Source: Burkholderiales bacterium
Lineage (GTDB): Bacteria; Pseudomonadota; Gammaproteobacteria; Burkholderiales; Burkholderiaceae
DNA: 9,013 nt
Assembly: GCA_903643055.1 (NCBI GenBank)
Contig: CAHJWV010000720.1
Span: 1-9,013 of the forward strand
Reading direction: 5' to 3'
The notes under the pieces are model-generated. The model made no database searches. It was not told the DNA's origin and was given only the letters and a program-made list of their open reading frames with translations. Below, in pieces: positions 1 through 7,338 of the stretch. Made by a program: the position numbers and the translations under genes. Each line of letters opens with the position of its first letter. Position 1 is the stretch's first letter.

Positions 1-55
1 GACGGCATACGAGATAAGCTAGTGACTGGAGTTCAGACGTGTGCTCTTCCGATCT
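1..55 (+). other. Illumina P7 / index / read-2 adapter (synthetic contamination)
   Basis: This is not biological sequence. Bases 1-15 match the 3' part of the P7 flow-cell primer (its first nine bases are missing), 16-21 (AAGCTA) sit where the six-base index lies, and 22-55 match the 34-base TruSeq read-2 adapter ending in GCTCTTCCGATCT. Read on the other strand the index is TAGCTT, which I recall as TruSeq index 10. Translated, the adapter yields the well-known artefact peptides MTGVQTCALPI (from 22, fused in frame to the aminotransferase) and MCSSDL on the + strand, and the tail DRKSTRLNSSH on the - strand. An ATG at 22 must therefore not be taken as a start codon. Confidence 0.99.
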
Positions 56-819
56 GCACCTACCCGTATTACGACGCAGCCACTGGCGGCATCCGCTTCG
101 AAGAAATGCTGGCCGCGCTCGATCAGCTGCCGCCGAAGAGCATCGTGCTGCTGCATGCCTGCTGCCACAACCCGACCGGCGTCGACCTGAGTGCCGAGCA
201 ATGGGCGCGGCTGATTCCGTTGATCCGCAAGCGCGAGCTGCTGCCTTATGTCGACATCGCCTATCAGGGCTTTGGTGACGGCATCGAGGAAGACGCCTTC
301 GCGGTGCGTGCGCTGGCCGATGCCGGCATCAGCTTCTTCTGTGCCAGTTCGTTCTCGAAGAGCTTTTCGCTGTACGGCGAGCGCTGCGGCGGCCTGAGTG
401 TGGTCTGCCCGACAGCCGCCGAAGCCGAGCTGGTGCTGGGCCAGATGAAGAGCACGATCCGCAAGAACTACTCGAGCCCGCCCACCCACGGCGGCCAGAT
501 CGTTGCCCGCGTGCTGCAAAGCCCTGAGTTGCGCGCGCAGTGGGCCGCCGAGCTGGACGCGATGCGCGTGCGCATCCGCCAGATGCGCGAGCAGCTCCAC
601 GCCGTGCTCAGCGCGAAGCTGCCGGGCCGCGACTTCGGCTACTTCCTGAGCCAGCGCGGCATGTTCAGCTACACCGGCCTGAGCGCCGCGCAGGTCGATC
701 GCCTGCGCGAAGAACATGCGGTCTATCTCGTGCGCTCCGGCCGCATGTGCGTGGCCGGGCTGAACACCGGCAATGTCGAGGCCACGGCTGTCGCAATGGC
801 GGCTGTCTTAGCGGGATGA
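56..819 (+). CDS. Class I amino acid aminotransferase (aspartate/aromatic type), 5'-truncated by adapter
   Basis: C-terminal part of a PLP-dependent fold-type I transaminase of the AspC/TyrB family, which moves the amino group between aspartate or aromatic amino acids and 2-oxoglutarate in the cytoplasm. The first whole genomic codon is 58-60 (Thr of TYPYYD). Visible family landmarks, by codon position: Asn of CCHNPTG (169-171), Asp and Tyr of the VDIAYQGF stretch (253-255 and 262-264), the Schiff-base Lys in SSFSKSFSLYGER (358-360), the phosphate-binding Arg (382-384) and the substrate-carboxylate Arg of SGRMCVAG (742-744). About 253 genuine residues remain of a usual ~397, so roughly 145 N-terminal residues are missing beyond the contig edge. 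The apparent ATG at 22 is adapter. The stop TGA (817-819) overlaps the start of the helicase. Sequence alone does not separate AspC from TyrB specificity, so no symbol is given. The family assignment is firm. Confidence 0.95.
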
Positions 820-3800
820 AGGACCTCGCCGCCTATCTCGCGCTGACCGCCGAAGAACACGATCTGCTCGGCGCCGCGGCGCTGGGCGGCCCGATGCGCA
901 CACGGACCTGGCTCCTCGCGATGCTGGCCCAGCTCGGCGCCAAAAATGCGCAAGGCAAGCGTTACACGGCAGAAGACGTGCGTCAGCTCACGCTGCAGCT
1001 GGCCGCATCGGGCTGGCTGATCGAAGACCATTTGCGCCCCGGCTACTGGCAGGTGGCGGCCGATGCCTTCAGCACGGTCTACCTGCACTGGCTCGACACG
1101 CATGACGCGGCCGAGCTGCGCACCCACCTGGCCGCTGCGATGGGCTACCGCGAGCATGCCTACTACGGCTTCGCCGATCTGTTCAGCGCCGTGGCGATCG
1201 TGCGGCTCGAGATCTATACCGGCGTGCCGTTCGAGGAAGTCGAACGGCTGAAAGCGGCCTGCCATTTCGGGCAGTCATGGGATGACGTGCTGCGGCGCGC
1301 AGTCACTGACTTGCTCGACGAAGCGCTGTTCAATCGCCTACCGGCGCCTCTGCAACGCGACTTGCTGTTCGAGGGCCATTCGCTGCTGCTGATGGACCTT
1401 GACGCGCCGACGATCCCGCTGTTCCCGCTGACCGAACGCTACCTCGCGCAACACCGCGGCGACACCGGCTTTGCGCTGCGCGCGGTCACCTGCGAGCACC
1501 TGCTGTGGGCCGGCCGCGCAGCGGAGATCGACGCGGTTTTGAAGCCGATGCGCAAGGGGCCGAAGACCGACGCGTACTGGCAGGCGATTGCGCAGGCGAT
1601 CGACGCAGCCCGGCTGATGCAGCAAGGCCAGTGGGCCGAAGCCGAAGCCGGCTTTGACAGCGCGCTCACCCCACTGAAAGAGCACTCGGGCAAGCGCAAA
1701 AAACTGCTGCCGCTGACGCTGGTCACGGCTTATGTGCTGAGCCTGCTGGCGCAGCCGAGCGCGGACCATTTGAAGAAGGCGCTGAAGTTCTGCCTGGCCG
1801 AAGGTGGCAAGCGAACGCCGGACGACAACCACTGGAGCGGCATCGTGGCCCGCGCGATCCAGATGCGCATCGGCGACGAAGCCCGCGATCTGAAGGCCTT
1901 CAAGCCGAAGACCCACGCGCCCAGCATCGACCCCTTCGATGCCTGGCGCTGGCTGATGGCCGCCTGGCTTCAGCGCGGCGATGAAACCGGCCCGTTGAGC
2001 GCTGCGCAGCAAGCCCCGCTCAACGCGCTGCGCGAGCGCGTTGCGGCACGCGGCTTGACTGCCTGGCTCGGCCAGATCGACAACGCGGCGCGCGTGCTGC
2101 AAGGCGAAGCGCCGCCGGCCGATTTCTTTGTGCCGCCGGCAGAGGCGTCATGGCGCTCGGCGCTGGCCTCGCTGCTGGCGATCGCGCCATCACAAGGCAG
2201 CAGTTCAACGGAAACCCATGGCGACACCCGCCTCGTGTGGATGCTGGACGTCACCCGCAACGGCGCCTTGGTCGACATCGAGCCGCACGAACAAAAGCGC
2301 GGCCCGCGCGGCTGGGGCAAGGCCAAGCCGGTATCGCTGGCCCGTCTTGCGAAGGCCGAAAAGCTGCAGCCGGCCGATGCGCTCGTTGCGCGCGCCGTGC
2401 GGCCGATGCCTGCCGAGCGCACCGTGCGCCTGGACCTGGCCGCGGCGATCGCCGCGCTGGTCGGCCATCCGCACGTCGAGTTCTCCGATGCACCCGGCAT
2501 CACGGTCGCGCTGAGCGAAGCCGGGCCGGAGATCGACGTCGTCGCGGTGGGCACTCAGCGCCGCGTGCGCATGCTGCCGACGCTGCACGCGCCACGCCCG
2601 CAAATGCACCGCTACCCCGCCATCGGCGCGGCAGAGCAAAAGGAGCTCGAAGCGCTGCAGGCCGTCAGCATCTTGCGTGATTCACCCCAGCGGGCCCGCC
2701 TGATCCGGCTGAGCGCGGCGCACCGCCGCGTGGCCCAGTTGCTCGGCGATGGTCTGCTGGTGCCGGCCGATGGCTCGGCCCAGCTGCAAGACGTGCTGCA
2801 AGGCCTGGGCGCGCATTTCCAGATCCATGCCGACGAAGTGCAGGCCGCACGCGAGGTGGAGCCCGATGCGCGGCTGCGTGCCGAGCTGGCACCGCAGCGC
2901 GATGGCGTGTCGCTGCGGCTGGTGGTGGCGCCACTCGGCGTCGACGGTCCGCGGCTGCCGCCCGGCAGCGGCCGCGCCCGGCTGGTGTCGGCGATCGGTG
3001 GAGAAACCGTCGGCGCACAACGCGACCTGGCGCAAGAGCGCGCGAACCTCGATGCCGTGCTCGACGCCTGCCCGATGCTGGAAACCGGCCAGGCGGCCAC
3101 GTCGAGCGAATGGCAGATCGACAGTGCCGACCACGCGCTGGAACTGGTCGAGCGGCTGCATGCGCTGACCGCGCCGGGCGGCGCGGTGGCCGAACTCGAC
3201 TGGCCGGCCGGCAAGGCCTTGCGGGTCGACACCGCCACCCTGGGTCAGCTGCAGGTGAACGTGCGCACCGCCACCGACTGGCTCGCCTTGCAAGGCGGCG
3301 TGAAGATCGACGAGCACCTGGTGTTCAGCCTGAGCCAGTTGATCGAATGGAGCCGCAAGGGCGGGGGCCGCTTTGTGCCGTTGGGCGAAGGCCGTTACCT
3401 GGCGCTGACACAGGAGCTGCGCGCGCGCCTCGATGAAATGGCCACGGTGGTCGAAGTGCAGCGCGGCGAAGCCCAGCTGCCGGGGGTGGCGGCCAACTGG
3501 CTGAGCGCGGTGACCGATGGCGCGCAGCTCGATGCCGACCCCGCCTTCCATCGGCGCATCGAGCAGCTGCTGGCCGCGCAAGACAAGGCCATCACGCTGC
3601 CGCCCGGCCTGCAAGCCGAGCTGCGGCCTTATCAGGAAGAAGGCTACCGATGGGCGATGCGCCTGGCCCATGCCGGGCTCGGCGCCTGCCTCGCCGATGA
3701 CATGGGCCTGGGCAAGACGCTGCAGTCGCTGGCGGTGCTGCTGGCGCGCTCCGCCGGTGGCCCAGCACTGCTGATCGCGCCGACCTCGTTGATGGGCAAC

Positions 3801-4997
3801 TGGCAGGCCGAGGCCCGCCGCTTCGCGCCAACGCTGCAGTTCCATGTGTTTGCCGATGTCGAACGCGCGGGCTCGTTCGATCACCTCGGCCCTCACGACG
3901 TGATGATGGTGTCTTACCAGCTGCATCAGCAGAACGTGGCCGCCTTCGCAGCGCGCGAATGGCACACGCTGGTGCTCGATGAAGCCCAGGCCATCAAGAA
4001 CGCAGCCGCCAAGCGATCGCAGGCCGTGCATGACATGCGCGCCGACTTCCGGCTCGCCTTGTCGGGCACACCGATCGAGAACCGGCTGTCCGAGCTGTGG
4101 TCGGTGATGCGGGTGTGCAACCCCGGCCTGCTGGGCAGCCTCGCGCGCTTCAATGAGCGCTTTGCCGGCCCGATCGAGCGCGACCGCAACCGCCAGGCCC
4201 AGCGCAGCCTGCGCCGGCTGATCTCGCCGTTCATCCTGCGTCGCACCAAGGCCCAGGTGCTGGACGACCTGCCGCCGCGCACCGAGCTGACGCTGACGGT
4301 GCAGGCCGATGGCGCCGAGCGCGCGCACTATGAAGCGCTGCGCCGCGAAGCGCTGGAAGCGGCCCAGCAATCGCTGGCCGGCAGCCCGGCCGGCCAGGCG
4401 CAAATGAACATCCTTGCCCAGCTGACCAAGCTGCGCCGCGCCGCCTGCGACCCGCGGCTGGTCAGCCCGCAACTCGGGCTGACCGGCGCCAAGGTGCAGG
4501 CCTTCGGCGAGCTGGCCGCCGAGCTGTCGGCCAACGGCCACAAGGCGCTCGTATTCAGCCAGTTCGTCGACTTCCTGGCGCTGCTGCGCGAACCGCTCGA
4601 TGCCGCCGGCATCCGCTATCAATACCTGGACGGCGCCACACCTACCGCGGAACGTACACGCCGTGTCGCCGCCTTCCAGGCCGGCGAAGGCGACCTGTTC
4701 CTGATCAGCCTGAAGGCCGGCGGCTTCGGCTTGAACCTGACGATGGCCGACTATGTGGTGATCGCCGACCCGTGGTGGAACCCCGCTGCCGAAGACCAGG
4801 CCAGCGGCCGCGCCCACCGCATCGGCCAGCAGCGGCCGGTGACGGTGTACCGGCTGGTGAACGGCGGCACGCTGGAGGAGCGCATCGTCGCGCTGCACCA
4901 GAGCAAGCGCGAGTTGGCCGACAGCGTGCTCGAAGGCGGCGACATCGGCGGCGTGCTGAAGGCCGACGAACTGGTGGCCTTGATGCAGGGCGATTGA
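816..4997 (+). CDS. SNF2/Swi2-family DEAD/DEAH-box helicase-like ATPase with long N-terminal extension
   Basis: A 1393-residue SF2 ATPase of the bacterial SNF2 class, expected to use ATP to translocate on double-stranded DNA or remodel nucleoprotein. The C-terminal engine is intact: motif I DDMGLGKT (961-968, Lys967), Ia LIAPTSLMGNW shortly after, motif II DEAQ (1055-1058), motif III LSGTPIEN (1082-1089), FILRRTKAQV (from 1139), motif IV KALVFSQF (1243-1250), DPWWNP (1318-1323) and motif VI QASGRAHRIGQ (1328-1338). Before it lies a SNF2-associated segment (about 834-872, with RFVPLGEGRYLAL), a stretch around 470-510 containing GWGKAKPVSL that recurs in bacterial SNF2 proteins, and about 450 N-terminal residues that look winged-helix-like then helical/TPR-like. 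No CxC...CxH SWIM zinc finger is visible. The start at 816 is chosen because ATGA overlaps the upstream stop and no better SD-led start exists; the frame stays open to 540 only by chance over the aminotransferase. The overlap suggests translational coupling. The cellular role (repair, transcription recycling, defence) cannot be read from the sequence. Confidence 0.93.
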   Translation: MKDLAAYLALTAEEHDLLGAAALGGPMRTRTWLLAMLAQLGAKNAQGKRYTAEDVRQLTLQLAASGWLIEDHLRPGYWQVAADAFSTVYLHWLDTHDAAELRTHLAAAMGYREHAYYGFADLFSAVAIVRLEIYTGVPFEEVERLKAACHFGQSWDDVLRRAVTDLLDEALFNRLPAPLQRDLLFEGHSLLLMDLDAPTIPLFPLTERYLAQHRGDTGFALRAVTCEHLLWAGRAAEIDAVLKPMRKGPKTDAYWQAIAQAIDAARLMQQGQWAEAEAGFDSALTPLKEHSGKRKKLLPLTLVTAYVLSLLAQPSADHLKKALKFCLAEGGKRTPDDNHWSGIVARAIQMRIGDEARDLKAFKPKTHAPSIDPFDAWRWLMAAWLQRGDETGPLSAAQQAPLNALRERVAARGLTAWLGQIDNAARVLQGEAPPADFFVPPAEASWRSALASLLAIAPSQGSSSTETHGDTRLVWMLDVTRNGALVDIEPHEQKRGPRGWGKAKPVSLARLAKAEKLQPADALVARAVRPMPAERTVRLDLAAAIAALVGHPHVEFSDAPGITVALSEAGPEIDVVAVGTQRRVRMLPTLHAPRPQMHRYPAIGAAEQKELEALQAVSILRDSPQRARLIRLSAAHRRVAQLLGDGLLVPADGSAQLQDVLQGLGAHFQIHADEVQAAREVEPDARLRAELAPQRDGVSLRLVVAPLGVDGPRLPPGSGRARLVSAIGGETVGAQRDLAQERANLDAVLDACPMLETGQAATSSEWQIDSADHALELVERLHALTAPGGAVAELDWPAGKALRVDTATLGQLQVNVRTATDWLALQGGVKIDEHLVFSLSQLIEWSRKGGGRFVPLGEGRYLALTQELRARLDEMATVVEVQRGEAQLPGVAANWLSAVTDGAQLDADPAFHRRIEQLLAAQDKAITLPPGLQAELRPYQEEGYRWAMRLAHAGLGACLADDMGLGKTLQSLAVLLARSAGGPALLIAPTSLMGNWQAEARRFAPTLQFHVFADVERAGSFDHLGPHDVMMVSYQLHQQNVAAFAAREWHTLVLDEAQAIKNAAAKRSQAVHDMRADFRLALSGTPIENRLSELWSVMRVCNPGLLGSLARFNERFAGPIERDRNRQAQRSLRRLISPFILRRTKAQVLDDLPPRTELTLTVQADGAERAHYEALRREALEAAQQSLAGSPAGQAQMNILAQLTKLRRAACDPRLVSPQLGLTGAKVQAFGELAAELSANGHKALVFSQFVDFLALLREPLDAAGIRYQYLDGATPTAERTRRVAAFQAGEGDLFLISLKAGGFGLNLTMADYVVIADPWWNPAAEDQASGRAHRIGQQRPVTVYRLVNGGTLEERIVALHQSKRELADSVLEGGDIGGVLKADELVALMQGD

Positions 4998-4998
4998 G

Positions 4999-5020
4999 CG
5001 CCAGGGCACGGCGATTTTTT
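4999..5020 (+). terminator. Weak intrinsic terminator after the helicase gene
   Basis: Immediately after the helicase stop, CGCC (4999-5002) can pair with GGCG (5010-5013) across a seven-base loop. One A and six T follow (5015-5020). The T-run is convincing but the stem is only four G/C pairs, so termination is probably partial. Confidence 0.4.
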
Positions 5021-5031
5021 GCATTTCGTCA

Positions 5032-5057
5032 TGTAAGAACGCTTGGAATCGATCGAC
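5032..5057 (+). promoter_or_regulatory. Possible ECF-sigma-type promoter of the buf operon
   Basis: In the 139-base gap before bufA, GTAAGA (5033-5038) followed after 15 bases by CGAC (5054-5057) resembles the GTAAC-type -35 and CGA-type -10 elements of several ECF sigma factors. Bufferin operons in other proteobacteria are commonly under ECF sigma control, which is why this reading is favoured; no good sigma-70 pair is seen in the gap. The implied leader is about 75 bases. No sigma factor or anti-sigma gene lies in the window, so the regulator would have to be elsewhere. The call rests on a short, degenerate match. Confidence 0.3.
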
Positions 5058-5136
5058 AGAGAAAGGCAAGCGCGGTGCATCGTTCCAACCGAACCCGCGC
5101 CTTGTTAGTCATCCACTCGAATCAAGGACAACCATC

Positions 5137-5394
5137 ATGCTGAACATCAAATCCGGCCTCGCCCTCGCCACCACCGCTGCCGCCCTCTTCTCGATGGGCA
5201 TGGTCGCCACGCCCGCCCACGCCGCGGACGACGGCCACGTCAAATGCTCCGGCGCCAATACCTGCAAAGGTTCCTCGGAATGCAAGACCGCCAAGAGCGA
5301 GTGCAAGGGCCAGAACACCTGCAAGGGTCAGGGCTGGGTCAGCAAGAAGACGGCCGAAGAGTGCACCAAGGCCGGCGGCAGCGTCGCGAAATAA
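5137..5394 (+). CDS. bufA: BufA: Cys-rich secreted bufferin precursor (BufA2-like RiPP metallophore)
   Basis: An 85-residue precursor with a classical Sec signal peptide: short Lys-containing N-terminus, hydrophobic core (about 7-24) and a TPAHA|ADD cleavage site after Ala29. The predicted mature peptide (30-85, 56 residues) has six cysteines at 37, 43, 49, 56, 62 and 76 and many lysines. Two modules match closely, CSGANTCKG (37-45) and CKGQNTCKG (56-64); the second runs into a GQGW motif, and Cys76 lies in a SKKTAEECTKAGG tail. From family knowledge, such peptides are modified on selected cysteines by the MNIO enzyme encoded next door, then exported to the periplasm, where they bind excess metal (copper in Caulobacter). 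The start is supported by AAGGA (5124-5128) eight bases upstream of ATG. It lacks the classical DUF2282 pattern and fits the BufA2-type family better. Which cysteines are modified and which metal is bound are inferences that the sequence does not settle. Confidence 0.88.
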   Translation: MLNIKSGLALATTAAALFSMGMVATPAHAADDGHVKCSGANTCKGSSECKTAKSECKGQNTCKGQGWVSKKTAEECTKAGGSVAK

Positions 5395-5396
5395 AT

Positions 5397-5411
5397 CCGC
5401 GTTCGCGGTTT
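5397..5411 (+). other. Small hairpin directly after the bufA stop
   Basis: Three bases after the TAA of bufA, CCGC (5397-5400) pairs with GCGG (5405-5408) around a GTTC loop, followed by only three T. It is too weak for a strong terminator but may protect the 3' end of a bufA-only transcript. Confidence 0.35.
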
Positions 5412-5416
5412 GGGCA

Positions 5417-5457
5417 GGTGCCCATTCGTCGTCATGTCAGATGACGAGTTAGGCACC
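5417..5457 (+). promoter_or_regulatory. Two-tier hairpin in the bufA-bufB gap (attenuator or mRNA-stability element)
   Basis: An inner perfect stem TCGTCAT (5429-5435) / ATGACGA (5441-5447) with a five-base loop is enclosed by an outer stem GGTGCC (5417-5422) / GGCACC (5452-5457), separated by unpaired bases of six and four nucleotides. No T-run follows, so it is not a standard intrinsic terminator. Its place between a small abundant peptide gene and the enzyme gene suits partial transcription attenuation or a barrier to 3' exonucleases, giving more bufA than bufBC mRNA. That role is inferred; the pairing itself is directly visible. Confidence 0.55.
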
Positions 5458-5504
5458 CGATTGAATGCCAACCAGGAGCCCGGCGTGCGAGGCAATCTGC
5501 CCGC

Positions 5505-6401
5505 ATGCCGGCTTTCGCGATGAACACATCAAGCAGCTCGCCGCTGAATGGCTTCGGCCTGGGCCTGCGCCCCGAGCACTACGCCGAATTCGGCCCCGGC
5601 CCGTCGGGTGTCGACTGGCTGGAAGTGATCTCCGAGAACTTCATGGTCGCGGGCGGCAAGCCGCTGCACCACCTGGACCGCCTGCGCCGCGATCACCCGA
5701 TGGTGATGCACGGCGTGTCGATGTCCATCGGCAGCACCGACCCGCTGGACCTCGGTTATCTGCGCGAGCTGAAGGCGCTGGCCGCGCGCATCGAGCCCGC
5801 CTGGCTGTCAGACCACCTCTGCTGGACCGGCGTCGACCACCACAACCTGCACGACCTGCTGCCGCTGCCCTACACCGAGGCTGCGCTGCGCCATGTGGCC
5901 GATCGCGTGCGGCAGGTGCAAGACGTTCTCGGCCGCCGCCTGCTGCTGGAGAACGTGTCGAGCTACGTCAGCTTCGAAGGCGACGAGATGAGCGAATGGG
6001 AGTTCATCACCGAACTGCTGCAGCGCGCCGATTGCGAGCTGCTGCTCGACGTCAACAACGTTTACGTCAGCAGCGTCAACCACGGCTTCGACCCGCGGCA
6101 GTTCATCGACGCAATGCCGCGCGAGCGTGTGCGCCAGATCCACCTCGCCGGCCATGAAGATCACGGCAGCTACCTGATCGACACCCACGGCCACCCGGTG
6201 TGCGACGCGGTCTGGTCGCTCTACCGCCACACGGTGGGCCGCTTCGGCGCAGTGCCCACGATGATCGAACGCGACGACCACATTCCACCGCTGGCCGACC
6301 TGCTCGCCGAGCTGGGCCAGGCGCGGCAGATTCAGGCCGAGGCGCTGGCGGAACCGCCGGCCGGCGCGCGCACCGAAGCCTCCAGCTTGCAGACTGCATG
6401 A
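5505..6401 (+). CDS. bufB: BufB: DUF692/MNIO-family multinuclear iron oxidase
   Basis: A 298-residue TIM-barrel enzyme of the DUF692 (MNIO) family, related to MbnB and TglH, which use two or three iron ions and O2 to oxidise cysteine in peptide substrates. The N-terminus carries the family signature [11 protein letters not shown] (16-26) and LEVISENFM (39-47). The metal-ligand pattern is complete: His69 (MHGVSMS), His104 (SDHLCW), Glu149 (LLLENV), Asp182 and Asn185 (LDVNNVY), His213 and His217 (IHLAGHE), Asp226 and His228 (DTHGH) and Glu255 (MIERDD). Length is normal for the family; the last ~35 residues are a degenerate tail. ATG 5505 is preceded by a weak GAGG at 5489-5492; ATG 5520, giving MNTSSS, is an equally possible start. 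It sits 110 bases downstream of bufA and overlaps bufC by ATGA, so BufB and BufC are probably made as a coupled pair that acts on BufA in the cytoplasm before export. Confidence 0.93.
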   Translation: MPAFAMNTSSSSPLNGFGLGLRPEHYAEFGPGPSGVDWLEVISENFMVAGGKPLHHLDRLRRDHPMVMHGVSMSIGSTDPLDLGYLRELKALAARIEPAWLSDHLCWTGVDHHNLHDLLPLPYTEAALRHVADRVRQVQDVLGRRLLLENVSSYVSFEGDEMSEWEFITELLQRADCELLLDVNNVYVSSVNHGFDPRQFIDAMPRERVRQIHLAGHEDHGSYLIDTHGHPVCDAVWSLYRHTVGRFGAVPTMIERDDHIPPLADLLAELGQARQIQAEALAEPPAGARTEASSLQTA

Positions 6402-7243
6402 GCGTCATTGCCGGGCGCTTTTCTTCCCTCCCTTCACCCGCCCACGCCATGCACACCCTGGCCGAACAGCAAACCCGCTTGCGCAAAGCCATCGTCTCGC
6501 CGGCTTCCACGGTGGCAGCCGATCTGCTGCGGCAAACTGAAGGCCGCGAACCGCTGCTTTGCATCTACCAGCACGCCTACGCGGCGCGGCTGACCGCCGC
6601 ACTGCGCGACAACCACGGCGTGTTGCCCCGTGCAATGGGCGACGAAGCCTTCGATGCATTGGCTGAGGCCTACCTTCAAGCCCATCCGTCTCAGCATCCA
6701 TCGATCCGCTGGTTCGGCCACCGCCTGGCCGACTTCATGGCCGAGCAGCCCGAACTCGTGCCGCATCCGGCGTTCATCGACCTGGCCCGCATGGAATGGG
6801 CACTGCGCGATGCCTTCGATGCGGCCGACGCCACACCCTTGACGATGGCCGAGGTGATGCAATTTCGGCCCACCGAGCAATGGCCCGATTGGGTCCTGAG
6901 CTTTCATCCCAGCCTGCGCCGAGTCCATCTGCAATGGCGCATCGAGCCGGCCTGGCGTGCGCTGCAACAGGGCGACAGCGATGGCGATGCTGACGGCCAA
7001 GTCGAACTTCCCGAGCCGCAAGCCGACGTGCACTGGCTGCTGGTCTGGCGCCCGGCGCTGGAGACCCGCTGGCGTTCGGCTGCCAGCGCGCTGGAAACCC
7101 AACTGCTCGACGCCGCCCTGCGCGGCCAGCCTTTTGCCGCACTGTGCATCGTGGCCGCCCGAGAGGTCGGCGACGACGCGGCGGCTGCAGCAGTCGTCAG
7201 CTCGCTTCAACAGTGGATCGGTGAGGGCCTGTTGATCGGATGA
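6398..7243 (+). CDS. bufC: BufC: DUF2063-family partner of the MNIO enzyme
   Basis: A 281-residue protein recognised by its N-terminal DUF2063-type domain: [12 protein letters not shown], then YQHAYAARL (57-65), the [18 protein letters not shown] and [17 protein letters not shown] stretches, and [17 protein letters not shown]. The C-terminal half (about 150-281) is a less conserved domain with a Trp-rich core and an acidic linker containing SDGDADGQ. In known bufferin and gig operons this protein accompanies the DUF692 enzyme and is thought to present the precursor peptide to it, by analogy with MbnC and other MNIO partners. No signal peptide or membrane segment is convincing. ATG 6398 overlaps the bufB stop (ATGA), implying coupling; a shorter start at 6449 (MHTLAEQQ) would suit family alignments and give 264 residues, leaving the first 17 residues doubtful. 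Confidence 0.88.
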   Translation: MSVIAGRFSSLPSPAHAMHTLAEQQTRLRKAIVSPASTVAADLLRQTEGREPLLCIYQHAYAARLTAALRDNHGVLPRAMGDEAFDALAEAYLQAHPSQHPSIRWFGHRLADFMAEQPELVPHPAFIDLARMEWALRDAFDAADATPLTMAEVMQFRPTEQWPDWVLSFHPSLRRVHLQWRIEPAWRALQQGDSDGDADGQVELPEPQADVHWLLVWRPALETRWRSAASALETQLLDAALRGQPFAALCIVAAREVGDDAAAAAVVSSLQQWIGEGLLIG

Positions 7244-7299
7244 ACCCGGCTCGGCACAGCTCACTCCCGTGGCTGCGCACACGCGATGGACAGCCTGTC

Positions 7300-7328
7300 G
7301 CGACACGCTACCGCCCAAGCCCGATAAT
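7300..7328 (+). promoter_or_regulatory. Candidate sigma-70 promoter for prfC
   Basis: GCGACA (7300-7305, four of six consensus bases) and GATAAT (7323-7328, five of six) are separated by exactly 17 bases, placing transcription start near 7335, about 40 bases before the prfC ATG. The -35 box is half of a perfect ten-base palindrome TGTCGCGACA (7296-7305), which could be an operator or chance. The -10 lies inside the loop of the terminator hairpin described separately. Confidence 0.5.
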
Positions 7329-7338
7329 CTCGGGTTTT
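7317..7338 (+). terminator. Intrinsic terminator candidate closing the buf operon
   Basis: AAGCCCGA (7317-7324) pairs with TCGGGTTT (7330-7337), including one G-T wobble, around a five-base TAATC loop, with the T-run 7335-7338 forming the end. It lies 74 bases after the bufC stop. The G/C core is five pairs and the T-run is four, so strength is moderate. The same bases also look like the -10 region of a promoter, and both readings may hold. Confidence 0.5.

Noticed and set aside
22..57. ATG at 22 as the aminotransferase start
   Set aside because: Lies in the TruSeq adapter; the MTGVQTCALPI peptide is a known artefact.
540..815. 92-residue upstream extension of the helicase frame
   Set aside because: Overlaps the aminotransferase in another frame and is Arg/Pro-rich nonsense; ATG 816 with ATGA overlap fits better.
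816..4997. Helicase plus neighbours as a phage-defence island (DISARM-like)
   Set aside because: No methyltransferase, phospholipase D, nuclease or other defence partner is present; the neighbours are an aminotransferase and a bufferin operon.
2682..5069. 795-residue open frame on the - strand across the helicase
   Set aside because: Antisense shadow of a high-GC gene; low-complexity composition and no recognisable domain, while the + strand carries all SNF2 motifs.
5465..6157. 230-residue + strand frame starting before bufB
   Set aside because: Out-of-frame shadow of bufB, dominated by Arg, Ala and Pro. The AGGAG at 5474-5478 lies too far from the bufB ATG to be its SD and does not precede this ATG.
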